64,000 nucleotides of DNA from Ricordea florida (lineage: Eukaryota; Cnidaria; Anthozoa; Corallimorpharia; Ricordeidae): NCBI GenBank assembly GCA_949710005.1, contig OX453287.1:15648314-15712313 (forward strand), in the 5' to 3' direction. Positions 11,501 through 23,400 of the stretch are shown here, piece after piece. The notes under the pieces were generated by a model. It was not told the origin of the DNA. It did not search any database and saw nothing but the letters and a program-made list of their open reading frames with translations. Within the stretch, counting starts at the first letter, position 1; every line of letters begins with the position of its first letter. Made by a program: the position numbers and the translations under genes.

Positions 11501-14500
11501 CACAAAAAAAAATTCTCCAAGGGAAATAAGTCTAAAAAAAATCCTGCAAGCGATGGAACCCACCAAAATTCATGCAGACGAAGTGGCATGCAGAGTATTG
11601 AAGGGTAAAAAAATCGTGCAAAGGTTGTGCCCCAGAAAAAAAATTCCTGCACACTAGTGGGCTTCAAAAAAAAAAATAATTTACCGAAAAGTTTTAAACC
11701 TCCCTCCGGTTTTTTATAATGGTCCGTCCTTAACGCCACAATTCCATGCACACTGAAGAACGTGCGCAAGTGTTTTATTGAGATTTTGCTATACGGACCC
11801 TTACCATGGTAACAACCATTGATCATGTATTTTTTTTCATTACGAAAGCAAATTGAAATAAGCAGCACGGCCTGACTGCCATATAAAAAGTTATTTAACA
11901 ACCTAGCTTGCTTGGGCTGTACTGGAGAATTTCGGCCCTCGGTCGTTTTGGCCTGAAGGACTTTGAACGCTGCGCTTTGTCTGTAAAAGTCAGATATTGA
12001 GTACATTTGCATCTTCCACACAGATCTCATCCTCCCGGCCCATCATCTTTACCAGTGGAGGTCACAGATGACCCAGCCAATGCCTGGTTTAATGCAGCCG
12101 GGATCCTTTTGTCCCTCAAACACGCTGCAGCAGAGAGGAACGCTAAGATGGGGAGCCCAGTGGAAGTCAGTTCATGGGGCCTTTCAGATAATGACCCTGT
12201 GACGGCACATGCACAAGTATTCTTAAAGCTCTTAATTTCTCTTTGCTCTCCCATATTTGTCTTGCTGTTTAACATGCCCCACGCTAGCTTATCTACTTAA
12301 CTAACACTACTTTCTTGTCCTGATTACCAAACTGATAACACTTTGAATATACGTTTTTAAGTTGTTCTGCGTTTAAGGAAAATCCATTCTTTTAAAATAC
12401 TTTCGTTTTATTCTTCTGCAAGAAAATTATTTTGCTTCTCTGAGATTTAAACTCGGAGAACGTTGCGCTACCAGTTTAATCCTTGAGTCATGCAGAATGG
12501 GTCTACCTTGACGTATTGTAGTCTTTTGTAGTGCGATAAAGTGTAAGTGTTGCTCTAGCATAAAGCACTAGGCGACTGAGCACGAAGCCTTGCCTGGAGA
12601 CATACATCTAACTTGAGCTAATACAGTCTTGGAGACAATCCTTGATCGTGATGCAGTGTAACTCTTACACTAAGCTGTGAGTCGTTGGTCTTTGAGCCTT
12701 GAGTCATACAGAATGGACATAGCTTGATCTATAGCAATTTAAGAGTCGAACCATCGAATGCCATGATGCCGAGAATTGTGGTCCTAACATTAAGTTAGAG
12801 TCACTAAGCTTTCTATTGCAGTGTCAGAGGTGATAATCGAAACTGATCCATCGTATGTGTGGATCTAGTATTAAGCATGAATGATGCATCATGGTTCTAA
12901 CTTAATTTATACAGCGTTTCGTAGAGTCAATCCTTGAATGCGAAGTAGTAAAATTGTATTTGTAGCATGAAGCTTAGCGCGGAATCTTTTATGTCTCGTT
13001 CCATGGCTGCGCGATTTCCACGTGGTGCATTGAAATTACAACCACGTGATGCGAAGGACATCAACCATTGGTCAGTTAAAATAGTTTCCGGATCTAAAAT
13101 AGATTCTGTCTCCTTATAATAGTAAGAGAACCCAGTATGGAAGATACGTTCCCTTACCTCATTTTCTCTTGGTATAACTAGATCTATTGCAGTCTATCTT
13201 CGAGGGTGACACACTTTAAAAAAGTTGTGAGTGTGAAATTAAGCTATCAGTCACTGAGGTTTAAACGTGAGTCGATAGCCATGTCTCGAGCTTGATCTAT
13301 TGCAGTCCTCGATTTAAAAAGCGAGTGCGATTCAATGTATGTGTGCGGCGAGTCTAACATCAGTAAGCTGTGAGTGACTGGGTTTTAATCCTTGAGTCAT
13401 GCAGTTTGCAAGTCGAACCATCGAATGTGATGCCGTGAATTTGTGGGTCCACCATTAACCTTTAAGTCATAGAGCTTTAAGTCTTCATTCATGCAGCACA
13501 TGGCTCTAACTTTAATTGATCGATTGCAGTCAAAGAGTCAATTCTCACATGCGAGGCAGTGCATTTGTGGCTCTACCAATAAGCTTTAATTCACTTAGCT
13601 TTAAGCCTTATGTCAATACTTGATCTATTGCACTCCCAGAGGTAATCTTCGAAAGGGAAGCCGCGTTGTATTGAGTGGATCTAGCAACGGGGCACTGAGT
13701 CAACGAGCTTTAAGCCTTGAGTGATGAAGCATGGCTCTAACTCGATCCATCACAGTCTTTTTAGAGTCAATCTTTGAGTGTGGTCCATTATGGATGTGCC
13801 TCAGTGCCCCGTTGCTAGACAACAAACTTTGCTTCGATAATTGTATATCTACCATCTGCAAGAAAATAAATAATCAGTTTAATGTTATGTTAAGACTACA
13901 CAAACTGATTTCACGTGAAACTATGTTCAAGCTGTACATGGCTTTCATCGTACCACACTTTCATTACTGCTCTACAGTTTGGCACTTTTGTGGGGCACGT
14001 AACACTGAGAAGTTGGACACCTTGAATAAACGTATAGTTAGGTTTATTCTTAAAGATTACAGTTCCTCTTACAGCCAGTTACTCGAAAAGGTTAACCTCA
14101 CTTCATTACATAATAAACGACTTCAAAGTATGCTGATTGTATTATACAAGAGCTTGTTTGTAAATGATTATCCAAATTATATGAGAGACATGTTTACTCT
14201 ACGCGCTGTAAACTACAACCTACGTGGCAATTACATTCTGTCACTTCCAAAGGCAAGAACAACAACATTTGGTCTAAACTCGTTAAGGTATCATTGTGCA
14301 AAACTTTGGAATGCTCTCCCTGATGCCTTGAGAACTTGCAAGGATTTTAACGAATTTAAGAGGAATATTCGAAATTTTTATCAATTTTAATATTAAATAT
14401 AACTTATTATAAATTGCTAATTTTTATATTGTATTCTTTCCATATTATCAATTTTACTATTTTATAGGCATGCTTTTAATATTTTAATGATAAATTTGTA

Positions 14501-16066
14501 TTTTACTGTATTTTAAATTTATTATTTTACTCGAAGACATTAGTTTTTATAGCTACTCTCAAATTCGAGTTGAAATAAAGTTCATGTATGTATGTATGTA
14601 TGTTTAACATTAACCTTTAAGTCACCGAGCTTTAAGCCATGATTATGAATCTTGAAAATCGCCCTAACTTGACTCACTGCATTTCTAAGAGTCAATACAG
14701 TAACTTTTGATTCCCTGAGTTATAAAGAGTGGCTATAACTTAATCCATTGCAGTCCCAAAGTCATTCCTCAAATTTGTCGGATTGTGAATGTGTTTGTGA
14801 GCCTTGTGTGTTGGTTCTAGTTTGATCTATAGCAGTCTCAGAGCCAATATTCGGGTATCTTGGTGTACGAGTGTACCTCTAATATTGAGATTTTTTTTTT
14901 ACTCCCACAGAAAAATATTGACTTCCACTAATTTCTTGTTTTAAAAGGCAGATCTTTTGCACTCAGTTAACGGGTTTTCCATTCCGACTAATGAGCCGCC
15001 CTTCCTGGATTCCAACGGAGAAATGGCTGACCGAAACGAAGCAGAATGTATACAAGATTTGTATCCTGACAGTCTATCTGAGGAAGTGACGATAGCCGCG
15101 CACCAACACATTTCAGAAGATTCAGGGACCAAAACAAACAAGTGCCGCCTCTGTGACAAGATGTACGCCCGCCCGTCAACTCTGCGCACACACATGCGCA
15201 CTCACTCTGGGGAGAAGCCATACAAGTGCCATATTTGTATGAAGTCATTCTCCCAAGATGCCAACCTAACCGCCCATCTGCGAATCCATTCAGGCGAGAA
15301 ACCGTTCAAGTGCTCAGTCTGTGATCGAAGGTAGGCAAATTTTGACGGATACCAGGGGCTATTTCCATGGACGTTCCTGAAGTGGACGCCCGAAAGGAGA
15401 ACTGACTAGCAACGGGCCTCGGGTTTTTTCTTTAATAACGTAATTAACAATATTCTGAAGGGTGAAGACCCGGCGGTCGCGGCGTAAACTCGAAAAAAAC
15501 TCTGTTGGTGATAACTTAACCTTGACTCGACTCGAGGGGACTGATTGACTGACCTTTCAATTATAGTAATTGTTAACTTATTAAATATGTCCATTGTCCA
15601 TTAAACTCATTAAACTGAATGAAAATGAATTAATAATAAAAAGCAAAAATATCCACAACAGTAACTATGTGTTGGGTGGCGCTGTACCAAATTAATGAGG
15701 TTATTCTTAGAGCTCATTTTTCACGCAGAACTCTCTTCCAGACAGACGTGCATAAAAACACAACCATTAAGAAACTGTACCAATAGAGATAATTTATCCT
15801 ATATCTTAGGTTACCGGAGTGTGCAGTTAACTTACTTTGGTTAAATCATTCCTAGGTTTGCCCAGTCTTCCTCTGTCACCACGCACCTGCGCACTCATAC
15901 GGGAGAGCGCCCGTACCGATGCAGAATGTGTTCCCGCGGGTTCGCGGACAGCTCCACCTTAACCAAGCACCTGCGCACGCACACTGGCGAAAAGCCTTAC
16001 AAGTGCAAGATATGTCAACTACGATTTTCTCAGTCGGGTAACTTGAATCGACACATGTGTTCATGA
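5383..16066 (+). CDS. gl: Glass-like C2H2 zinc-finger transcription factor
   Basis: Proposed model: exons 5383-5546 (tentative), 12024-12216, 14948-15330, 15856-16066, together 951 nt or 316 residues. All junction phases agree. The last two exons carry five tandem C2H2 fingers at roughly residues 185-316 linked by TGEKP/SGEKP-type linkers. The finger order and the phrases [53 protein letters not shown] and [12 protein letters not shown] are those of Glass, the photoreceptor transcription factor of arthropods, which has homologues across animals. Fingers place it in the nucleus as a DNA-binding protein; target genes here are unknown. Oddity: the protein stops right after the fifth finger's first histidine (HMCS then TGA), so the last zinc ligand is missing. 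Intron 1 carries a 4.2-kb transposon and intron 2 a degenerate tandem repeat with a LINE fragment. The N-terminal exon is the weak part of the model. Confidence 0.85.
5930..6760 (+). repeat. Degenerate ~110-bp tandem repeat with perfect palindrome
   Basis: At least three diverged units share TTTACTATGCAGTGTG, CTAATATTTTTAGCTGTGGA and AAAGCTACTG phrases (5930-6300, then 6655-6760). In the last unit GTGGTTCTAAGATTTGCATC (from about 6690) is followed at once by its inverted copy, giving a 20+ bp hairpin. No coding content. Confidence 0.6.
7526..7672 (+). pseudogene. Cys-rich exon-like segment inside TIR element
   Basis: Acceptor TTCTAG at 7525 and donor-like AAA/GTGAG at 7672 bound an open segment with regularly spaced cysteines: [11 protein letters not shown], then [12 protein letters not shown]. 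The Cys pattern looks like a small zinc-binding tail of the kind attached to transposon proteins, but I cannot name a family. Whether it is a functional exon or a relic is unknown. Confidence 0.4.
8603..10798 (-). pseudogene. Decayed multi-exon gene carried by TIR element
   Basis: Reading on the minus strand: a segment near 10738-10798 (GTG in place of a start; MTTSTRSE-like reading), a Pro/Val-rich exon about 10463-10545 with fitting phase, a segment about 9854-10013 containing an in-frame stop, and a terminal exon 8603-9162 after acceptor ATTTAG. The terminal exon has one frameshift near 8947-8952 and ends in TGA; AATAAA follows at about 8502-8507. The protein is unlike any I recognise. Stops and a frameshift mark it as broken. 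Exon limits are approximate. Confidence 0.4.
11456..11730. mobile_element. Foldback MITE, AGGGACGGA family, copy 1
   Basis: Ends AGGGACGGATCATTA and TAATGGTCCGTCCT are inverted copies. The interior is A- and T-rich with short GCA/TGCAG phrases. A sister element with the same ends lies at 23264-23480. The 192-codon minus-strand ORF that covers it is an accident of its composition. Confidence 0.75.
12024..12216 (+). CDS. gl: Glass homologue, N-terminal-region exon
   Basis: 193 bp between acceptor CACACAG and donor CAA/GTATTC. It starts with one completing base and ends in phase 0, matching the zinc-finger exon at 14948. It encodes a Pro/Ser start then an Ala-rich helix-like stretch ([19 protein letters not shown]). 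No known domain. The donor is weak, which lowers certainty. Confidence 0.65.
13000..13172 (+). repeat. Dispersed repeat, inverted partner at 22119-22290
   Basis: Shares CCATGGCTG, ACCACGTGATG, GACATCAACCATTGGTCAGT and ATTTTCTCTTGG in the same order with 22119-22290 read on the other strand. Probably two copies of one non-autonomous element. Confidence 0.75.
13819..14602 (+). mobile_element. 5'-truncated LINE (non-LTR retrotransposon)
   Basis: The 3' end of a reverse-transcriptase ORF runs to TAA at 14390 and encodes the post-catalytic RT region: [27 protein letters not shown], and a C-terminal [19 protein letters not shown] tail. The 3' UTR is AT-rich and ends in a (TATG)n tail at about 14583-14602. 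The catalytic core is missing by 5' truncation. No target duplication could be found, but 19 bp of flanking sequence (13681-13699) is present inverted right at the 5' junction (13800-13818). Confidence 0.85.
14948..15330 (+). CDS. gl: Glass homologue, zinc fingers 1-2 and start of 3
   Basis: 383 bp from acceptor TTAAAAG to donor AAG/GTAGGC, ending in phase 2. An acidic linker precedes finger 1 (CRLCDKMY...THMRTH), finger 2 (CHICMKSF...HLRIH) and the first half of finger 3 (CSVCDR). The intron splits finger 3, and the next exon restores it exactly. Confidence 0.93.
15856..16066 (+). CDS. gl: Glass homologue, zinc fingers 3-5, terminal exon
   Basis: 211 bp from acceptor TTCCTAG to TGA. Completes finger 3 and adds fingers 4 (CRMCSRGF...HLRTH) and 5 (CKICQLRF...NRHM). 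Stop follows HMCS, so finger 5 lacks its second histidine at the usual spacing. A following untranslated region contains no obvious continuation. Confidence 0.93.
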
Positions 16067-16812
16067 ACAAGGGGTATAAAAATACCCCACTAAGGATGGC
16101 TTGCGGATGAGAAGATATTTTTTAAACCTGTTGATTTGTGCCATTGTGATGATAGTCTCTCAACATAGTTTAAGAGTTTTGTGGTTCTGACCTAGACTCT
16201 CTTCTTCACTTTCATAAGACTGTAGTCTCAATCTTTCGCATTTTTGCTTTTCGGAAGGTTTTGGGAGAGTTCCGTTTTTTTCATTGTAGTCACAAATGGC
16301 GTGCTTTTTTTTCGGTATGGTTAACGTTGGTATGTGCGATTTTCAGTGGCTCCAGTCCACGTTCGAATCACACGCAAGATCAGGGGGCGATCCGTGTCTC
16401 AAAAAGTTGCCACAGCAGTCCCACAGACAGTGGATCCTTGTTTTCTTTTAAAAGAGCCAGAAAATATTATTGTGCAATTTTCAGCTATTTCTGCTGAAAC
16501 CGGAACGAAGACTGGATATGGCGATTTCCAGCAGTCAAATTTCGTATCCTCAACGGGATGACCCTTTGGGGCCCTGATCACTTTCTTGATTTATTTCACG
16601 TGAGAAAATTCCTTTTGTCTCCAATCGCTCGTCACATCGTTAAGCACGGGCCTCCTACCTCAAGCTTGTTGGTTAGGGTGGGCAGACAGAGTTTAGTGCA
16701 ACGCATTGAAAGTTTAATATGCTCACACCGACCCATCCCGCGTAAACGCCTCTAGGCGTCTTAATATACACACAGGCGAGTGTGTACACCAAAATATAAA
16801 AGTGACAAGTAG

Positions 16813-17022
16813 GATATTCCAGAAAGAGTGGCATAACAATTTTGTACCATGAAATAGAAAATACAAGCAACAGTTGAATCGCAACGCACGATGGGACGTT
16901 TGGGTGTGATACCGTTGAATTGCACTGATCGACGTGAATTCGAAGGTTCAGTGGAATACCGACGAATATACAACGACTTTCCGGCATTTTGATTGCCTGA
17001 ATTTTCTATGACATGGTATAAA
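16813..17022 (+). repeat. Dispersed repeat, direct partner at 21280-21478
   Basis: Shared blocks include CATAGAAAATACAA-like sequence, AACAGTTGAA, AATCGCAACGCACGA, TTGGGTGTGATA, CGAATATACAA and GACATGGTATAAA, in the same order and orientation as the copy at 21280-21478, with indels. Confidence 0.75.
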
Positions 17023-17098
17023 AGGATGAGAAAACATGGTTGGCGGTATTCACCAAAAAGATAAACGCTTCCCCGAGGGTCGGGTCGGATCATATGAG

Positions 17099-17327
17099 TT
17101 TTTTATTATATCTCTCAGTTAGTACGCGCGCTGTCATTGGTCAATTTAGCGGGCCGTACTTCACTGTACGGCCCGCTAAATTCAAAAGTTTGTTTTGAGA
17201 TATAATAAATATCTTACAAACCTCGTTTTCTCGGTCCGTACTGTAAGTTACGGATCCTCGTTTTTTCCGCTCGGATTTATAAATCCGAGCGGAAAGACTC
17301 GGTCCGTAACTTACAGTACGGACCTCG
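17099..17327. repeat. Two adjacent large palindromes
   Basis: First: arms AATTTAGCGGGCCGTAC with a 6-base loop at 17143-17182, extended outward by TTATTATATCTC/GAGATATAATAA arms. Second: inner arms TTCCGCTCGGATTTA (17265-17294) nested in outer arms CGGTCCGTACTGTAAGTTAC (17232-17324). Typical of foldback MITEs; the internal CCGTA motifs are shared by both. Confidence 0.8.
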
Positions 17328-19711
17328 AACTTGGTTAGTAAGAGGTTTGAACATAGCATGCTTTACATCCCATCCCATATGCCTTCCCCCCTCAAAACAC
17401 TGGTGAGCTCCTTGAATGGAGAAACAAGCACCTGCCTTCCACCTAAAACTCTTTGAAATAAGAAACAAAAGATTAGTCAATTCATGGCTCGAGTTCTCCT
17501 TTAATTAAAAAATAAAAATTCCTTATTTAAAACTAAGTTCCAACTATATATACTCCGCAATTGCAATCATAGACTCCAGCCACAAGACAACTCATTCTCT
17601 ACAATTTTGATTTTTTTTTAAGAAAAATTCCGTAGTTGGTATGTTTTTATGTATGTTTATATCTCATTTAACAGTTATTCGCCGAAGGCGAAGTCATTAT
17701 CGGGGAATATTCACCAAGACGAAGTCGATGTGAATATTCACCGATAACCACTGACTAATCCAAGGTAGCGAACCAATCAGAGCGCGCGATTTTGTATAAT
17801 CACTTGAGTATTTATACTTATTGTAAATATTGCTAACTGTACCTCTTAATAACAACTTGGTTATTTTTATCAATTGCAATACTTTTACTTAACGTTGCTT
17901 TCATCTATCGTCGACAAACTACTCTTTATATAAGTTACAAATATCTCAGGTATATCTAGCCTATTAGTTTGCAGCAAACAAAAAGCATATCTGAATTGGC
18001 TTACCAGTAGACAGACCGCGAGCAGTTTGTATTCTTAGCGAAATAATTATGCAAATGACTTGAAAAACGAGGAGGGAATGGAGAGAGGAAGGAAAAAGAC
18101 TTTCCCTTCCCTCCCTTCCGAGCGCCCGCGTTTCTCACCCCTGGCGGCTTAACCAATCGCCGCTCGAAGGAGAAAAAAGAAGGAGACTGCTTGCGGTCTA
18201 ATCAGTAGAGGATAGATACATATTGAGAGAGACAGATTGCGCGCTTGGTTTTCAAATGAAAATCGTAAGACCAGAACTGAGGCAATTGTCTTAGCAAATC
18301 GCAACAGACAGATGCACAAACACAGTCCAATGATACAGAACCCTATACTAGTACGTGGCGACTCCAAAAAGCGCGGGAAAAAGCGTGTTAACCGCTAACA
18401 ACTTATTTTCGTTTTACTTCTGATTGGTTGAGATAGTTGCACTGGATTCTGTGCCGATCATCTGTCTGAGCATTATAAAACCTAAGCAATCGCAAAATTA
18501 CTTTCGGCTAGTCCAGCGAAAACAGCACTATAACATTACATGTTGCGATCAGATCTGACTATTAATTCTCCCTAGTGAGAGAAAACACTTCTTAGCGACA
18601 ACGTTATGAGACTTTGGTGATAGATCAATTTATCAGCCTTGGGTTGATAGGTTTCTTAATTCTTAGTAACCACTTCCTTGACGTTGCAAGAATATTGTTT
18701 GGAGAAGTTCCATTCTGATCACTTTTAGAAATGAAAGGCTCGAGGCAATACATGAGTCTCAGTTGTAACTGTGTTCGACAGGAATAAGACTCTTGAGTGA
18801 AAGATTTACGACTCTTCACTTCGACTTCTGTTTCCTTAGATTAATAAAATGCGTCATACGCTTCTCTACCTAAAACATTTTAATAGAATACTGCGCCGCT
18901 GTTGAAGCACGAAACGCTGCGTATTTCTAATCTCGTTGGGTTCGGCACTGCATAGACTAATAAAAATAATAACAGTAATAATAATGATGATGATGATAGT
19001 AATGGCGCTTAGAGTCCAAATCGAATTGGAATTTGGACGTGTTGCTTTTTGAGACAGGAGGTAAAGTAACCCGTTAAATGGCCATGTTTTCTGTAGTTTG
19101 GCCAAACCTTTGTCCGGACTGTGTAACAATATAAGGCTACATATATTATCAAATCAAAAGTCACCCTGTAACACGAAAGGAGAGGTAATAGAAACCTTTT
19201 AATTCTAGAATAAGTACGACTTGTGAGTTAAATTTTTCAAAAACCGTAACCGCGTTGTTGTCAGTTCATTTTCCTGACTTTTTAAGTTATCGATATCCGC
19301 TGTTTTTTCCACGGGCGTTTTAGTGATCTCAGACTTGCTGGAAACTCGACGGTGACCCTGGATTTGCTAGCTAATAACTTTAATTTGTTAGATGTCAGTA
19401 TTTTAAGAGTATTAACGCCTTTCTTTGTTAATCGTTGTTTTACCGCGGGCATTCTAGAGAGCTTGAACTTGCTGGAAACGTTGACCTTCGACTTGCTCAG
19501 TGGAAAAATAAAAACGTTGACCTTGTTAGTTACTGTTTTGTGTTTACTCTTTCTGGACTTTAACAAATGTCCAATACCTTGATCTTAACAACGAACCTGG
19601 TTTGACTGTTTTACCAAAGGAAAAAGGGCCATGCCGATCTCTGAAACGTTGTGGGTACATGTATCCATGTATCTAATGTGAAACCGTCTTGAAACCTTCA
19701 TATCACTCTCC

Positions 19712-20432
19712 CTATTGTTTGGAGAGAGACAAATTTTCGAAGCCCAGTTTCGGTTGGCGATTCACTGAAGATGTTAATGGCGGACGCACGTTTGAATTCA
19801 TCACAAGGCTTTCCTCTGTGTATGTTGGATATCGCGTTCTTGCTTCGTTAAAGTCAATATCTGAAGGACCACCCAACTGGCAACAGTAACAAAATCCAGC
19901 CTTTTGTTGCGAATTGAACGTGTATTTACCGTTTCTGTGTTTGCAGCGAAAAACGAGCTTGTGGAAGGTAAAACGAAATTCACGGTTCCTAATGGTGTAT
20001 ATGACGGGGTTAACGCACGAGCTTGCGTACTGCAGCCACTTAATAACTTGTATAGAGATGTCGTAGGTGCACTTAGCTCGACAGTAATACGACACTATGT
20101 TAATGACAAAGAACGGCCCCCAGCAAAGAATAAACGCACCAATCACGATCGACAGCGTGCGTGCCAGTTTGATCTCCATCAGCACCGACCCAGTCCACTT
20201 GGCGCGGAATCGAACCACTCTGTAAATATTACCGTATGAGAATAAGATGATGGCGAGGGGAATGAAGAAGCTAAGCGTAACAACAAACATGGCGTAGTTA
20301 AATTTTTGATACTCCTTTCGTAGCGCTGCGATAAATGTTGACAGGGTCCAAACAAACAGGATTGTCCAGCCCGCCATTTTCGTGCTCTTCATACGATGTT
20401 TGTAGACTGTGGGATACACTACCGCAGCGAAT
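19712..20432 (-). CDS. GPCR coding exon 3 (TM4-TM7 and tail)
   Basis: 721 bp from acceptor TTTGCAG to the stop. Encodes TM4 (AGWTILFVW), a short second loop, TM5, TM6 with CWGP, a third loop with C-x3-C (CRAKC), TM7 with NPVIY, helix 8 and an ~80-residue cytoplasmic tail. The reading frame stays open 80 bases upstream of the acceptor, but that part is intron. Confidence 0.93.
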
Positions 20433-23400
20433 CTGCAAAGGACTTGTGATGAGTTATATGACGTAACTATCAAACGATGACCAACTTCTGTATCCTCTGA
20501 ACTACGTGCCATTCATTAAACTACAAGTTTTAAATATTGTGAGGATAGCTTCTAAAGAAACTGGTGCTGCGTCGGTTGGGAATTGAAACACAAGAAATTA
20601 GGATACTCAAACGAATTGATAAAGTGAGTTCTAACACCGTAAGGTAAGAGGGAGGTGCTGACGTTTCGAACGTTAGCCCTTCATCGGAGCGAATGACAAA
20701 GGGCTAACGATCGAAACGTCAGCAGTTCCCTTTTACCTTACGGTGGTATAACTTACTTTATCAATTCGTTTGATTATCCCAATTACAAATTTTAAATAGT
20801 TTGGAGAATTTAAGAGTCCTGGTTCCGCTAAGGCCTTTTACATTTGAGGTTTGCTTATATGTAACGGCCTGTTTTAATTTTGAAATAAATTTCCTCCGTT
20901 ACTTTGATATGACTGAGGTTGACAAAATAATAACAAATAAAAAAAAAACAAATATTCTCTTAGGGACCGTTCATTTTTTTACCAGGGAGGGGAGGTGATT
21001 CGGGAAGCCGACCATCTAAAAATTACACATTCTCCCTCAGCTTGCCAATTTTTTTCACATGCCCCCCTGGAAGCAGGATTTCATTGATGGCTTCAGTGAG
21101 TGACCGTCGACTAGGATGGCACCAAAACATTAACCATTAATGAACGACTCGTTAAAATCGCCCTGTGAAAATAAATACCAGTTATGCAACGCTTTCCAAT
21201 GGCATACCGTGGAATATCCCACTAGTCACTTGTATTTTGTTGTACACAAGAGCCTTTAGCGACGAGTGGAATATATAACGGTATTCCACAAGAAAGGGTT
21301 GCATAATAATTTTGTATCATGCCATAGAAAATACAAACAACAGTTGAAATGAACTGCCGAGAATCGCAACGCACGACGGGAAGGTTGGGTGTGATAAAAA
21401 GGTTCGATGCAATTTTGACAAATATACAAAGGCTTTGCTGCATTCTGATTGGCTGTATTTTTGATGACATGGTGTAAAGTCTGATATGTTTCGTTGCCGT
21501 CGTCTGCACTAATAAAAACAATAACGTAAAATGATCATTTTCCAAGACGCTGGTATACAACAGCACACTTGGAATTCAATGTGAACAGTAACACTTGAGA
21601 AATGGAAAGTTGAAAGAAAAAAAAAATTAAACAAGCTTGTCGCCATCAGATCATTAAGTACATCAATATTTTTTTTACTGGTGTGGTTGTTGTTGTCGCA
21701 GTCGTGTTTGCTCAAGCTCCCCAATATCACCGGTACACCAAGCTGATTCTAACTACCATTAAGTAATATGGAAACGGAAACACATAAGACCTGAATCGTG
21801 CATGTACCTCTGTATGTCATTAACCACAGCTTGTCCAAAATCAATCTACCAGGTACCATATTTGAAAAACAATAGAAACCGAATTAACCAATGAAACTGG
21901 CTTCAGTAGTGTGACGTACTTACTGGGAAATAAGCGTGCGGGGCTAGCTTAAAACATGGCGGACACATCGTTGTTGCAACTACGAAGTAGTTTCCTACGT
22001 GCCATGGAAGAAGGACAGTACCAATAAGTTCCAAATATTGGGGACAGCAGTTTCCAAATATGATACTAGGGAAATATTGAACCTGGACAAGGTGTGAACA
22101 CGCGTTATGGGATTCTGCAAGAGAAAATGAGGTAAGGGAACACATCTTCCATACTGTGTTCTCTTACTATGATAACGGGACAGAATCTAGTTTTAGATCC
22201 GGAAACTATTTTAACTGACCAATGGTTGATGTCCTTCTCATCACGTGGTTGTAATTTCAATGCGCCATGTGGAAACCGCACAGCCATGGAACTAGATATC
22301 AATAGATTCCGCGCTAAAAATAGATTCTCTCCCTTATCATATCAGACGGGGTTATGTTCTCTTTTCTCATTTTCTCTTGGTTTCTGATGGAAATCACAAA
22401 CCTTACTGTCTTACATGAAGTAATTCCTGAACATTACCTGTCAATGCTTATTGCAGTCATGTTCCAAATCGATGCTGTACCACACAGAATGTCAAAGATC
22501 GAGTACAAGTCATAGAACGTCTTGTTGCTACGGCACCAACTAAGACAAAAACAATACATTGTGTAAGTGGATAGTTGGTAGAATGAATCCTTTCTGAGGA
22601 ATAAAAGGATTTGTAACCAGTGAAATTTCATTCAGAGTAGAATGCCCATTTCTTATATTTGTTACAGTCCTGAGCTAAATGTAATGCTTTACTGGCTAAA
22701 ATCCTTCCGTTACAAGAGGCTCGAAATTCTTAAAGACAAAATTGGTAAATCTCACGCTAAAATTATCAATCCCATACACACACTTCCCTTATCACACTCT
22801 AACTCTCCGTATTCTTAGTGTCTATTGTTTTAATTGTCCTCCGTGAAGTCAATTCTGATTGGATGACGTCACATGCGAGTAAAGTGTTCATAAGGCTCGT
22901 CTCTCGTTTATCGACGCTTAATCTTTCTTTTCTCTCTTGTTCTCCAATTCAACAGTTGAATAAACTTTGAGACTTTTTTCTCTTATTTTAAGTTACCACA
23001 GGTAGTCATAGACCACTGCTAATGGAGAAACCGTGAGCCGTGTTATTTACTAACTTACTTCGCACAACTCACTTAAGGTTTTATAAACCTGCTGGTTTTT
23101 TCTGCGCTCCCTTGCCAACTTACAATTTTATGTAGCGCGCGACTCGCCTTCGCGCTCGCCTCGTTTTCGCCTTTGTTCGCTTGAAGTATGCAAAAAATCA
23201 CGCCTGTTGTGCAGGCTATTTTATGTCACCATTTCTGTAATTCATTTCATGCTGGTGAAAGTAAGGGACGGACCATTAGAAAAGTGATGGGAGGGGGGGG
23301 GGGGTGTGGGGAATTTTCAGCTTGCACGAATTTTTTTTTTCGCTCACTGCTTGTGCAGGAATTTTTGCATCTTCTTTGCATGAATTTTTTTTCTTGGCAT

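Larger units (their letters stand above)
12470..14880 (+). repeat. Degenerate ~130-bp tandem repeat array in glass intron 2
   Basis: Many diverged units share CTTGAGTCATGCAGAATGG, GCTCTAACTTGATCTATTGC, AGTCAATCCTTGAATG and ATTAAGCTTTAAGTCACTGAG phrases. Units are interrupted by an inserted repeat at 13000-13172 and by a LINE fragment at about 13819-14602. A second, smaller cluster with the same phrases lies at about 39830-40190. No coding content. Confidence 0.7.
16067..19711. other. Intergenic stretch between convergent genes
   Basis: Lies between the 3' ends of the glass homologue (+) and the receptor (-). It contains a dispersed repeat at 16813-17022, two nested palindromes at 17099-17327, a smaller inverted repeat around 17690-17750 (GGTGAATATTC phrases) and an (ATG)n-like microsatellite near 18980-19000. 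No gene is supported. Confidence 0.55.

Noticed and set aside
11452..12030. 192-codon minus-strand ORF
   Set aside because: It runs through a foldback MITE with A/T-run composition; the Phe/Leu-rich reading has no motif and overlaps the opposite-strand glass exon.
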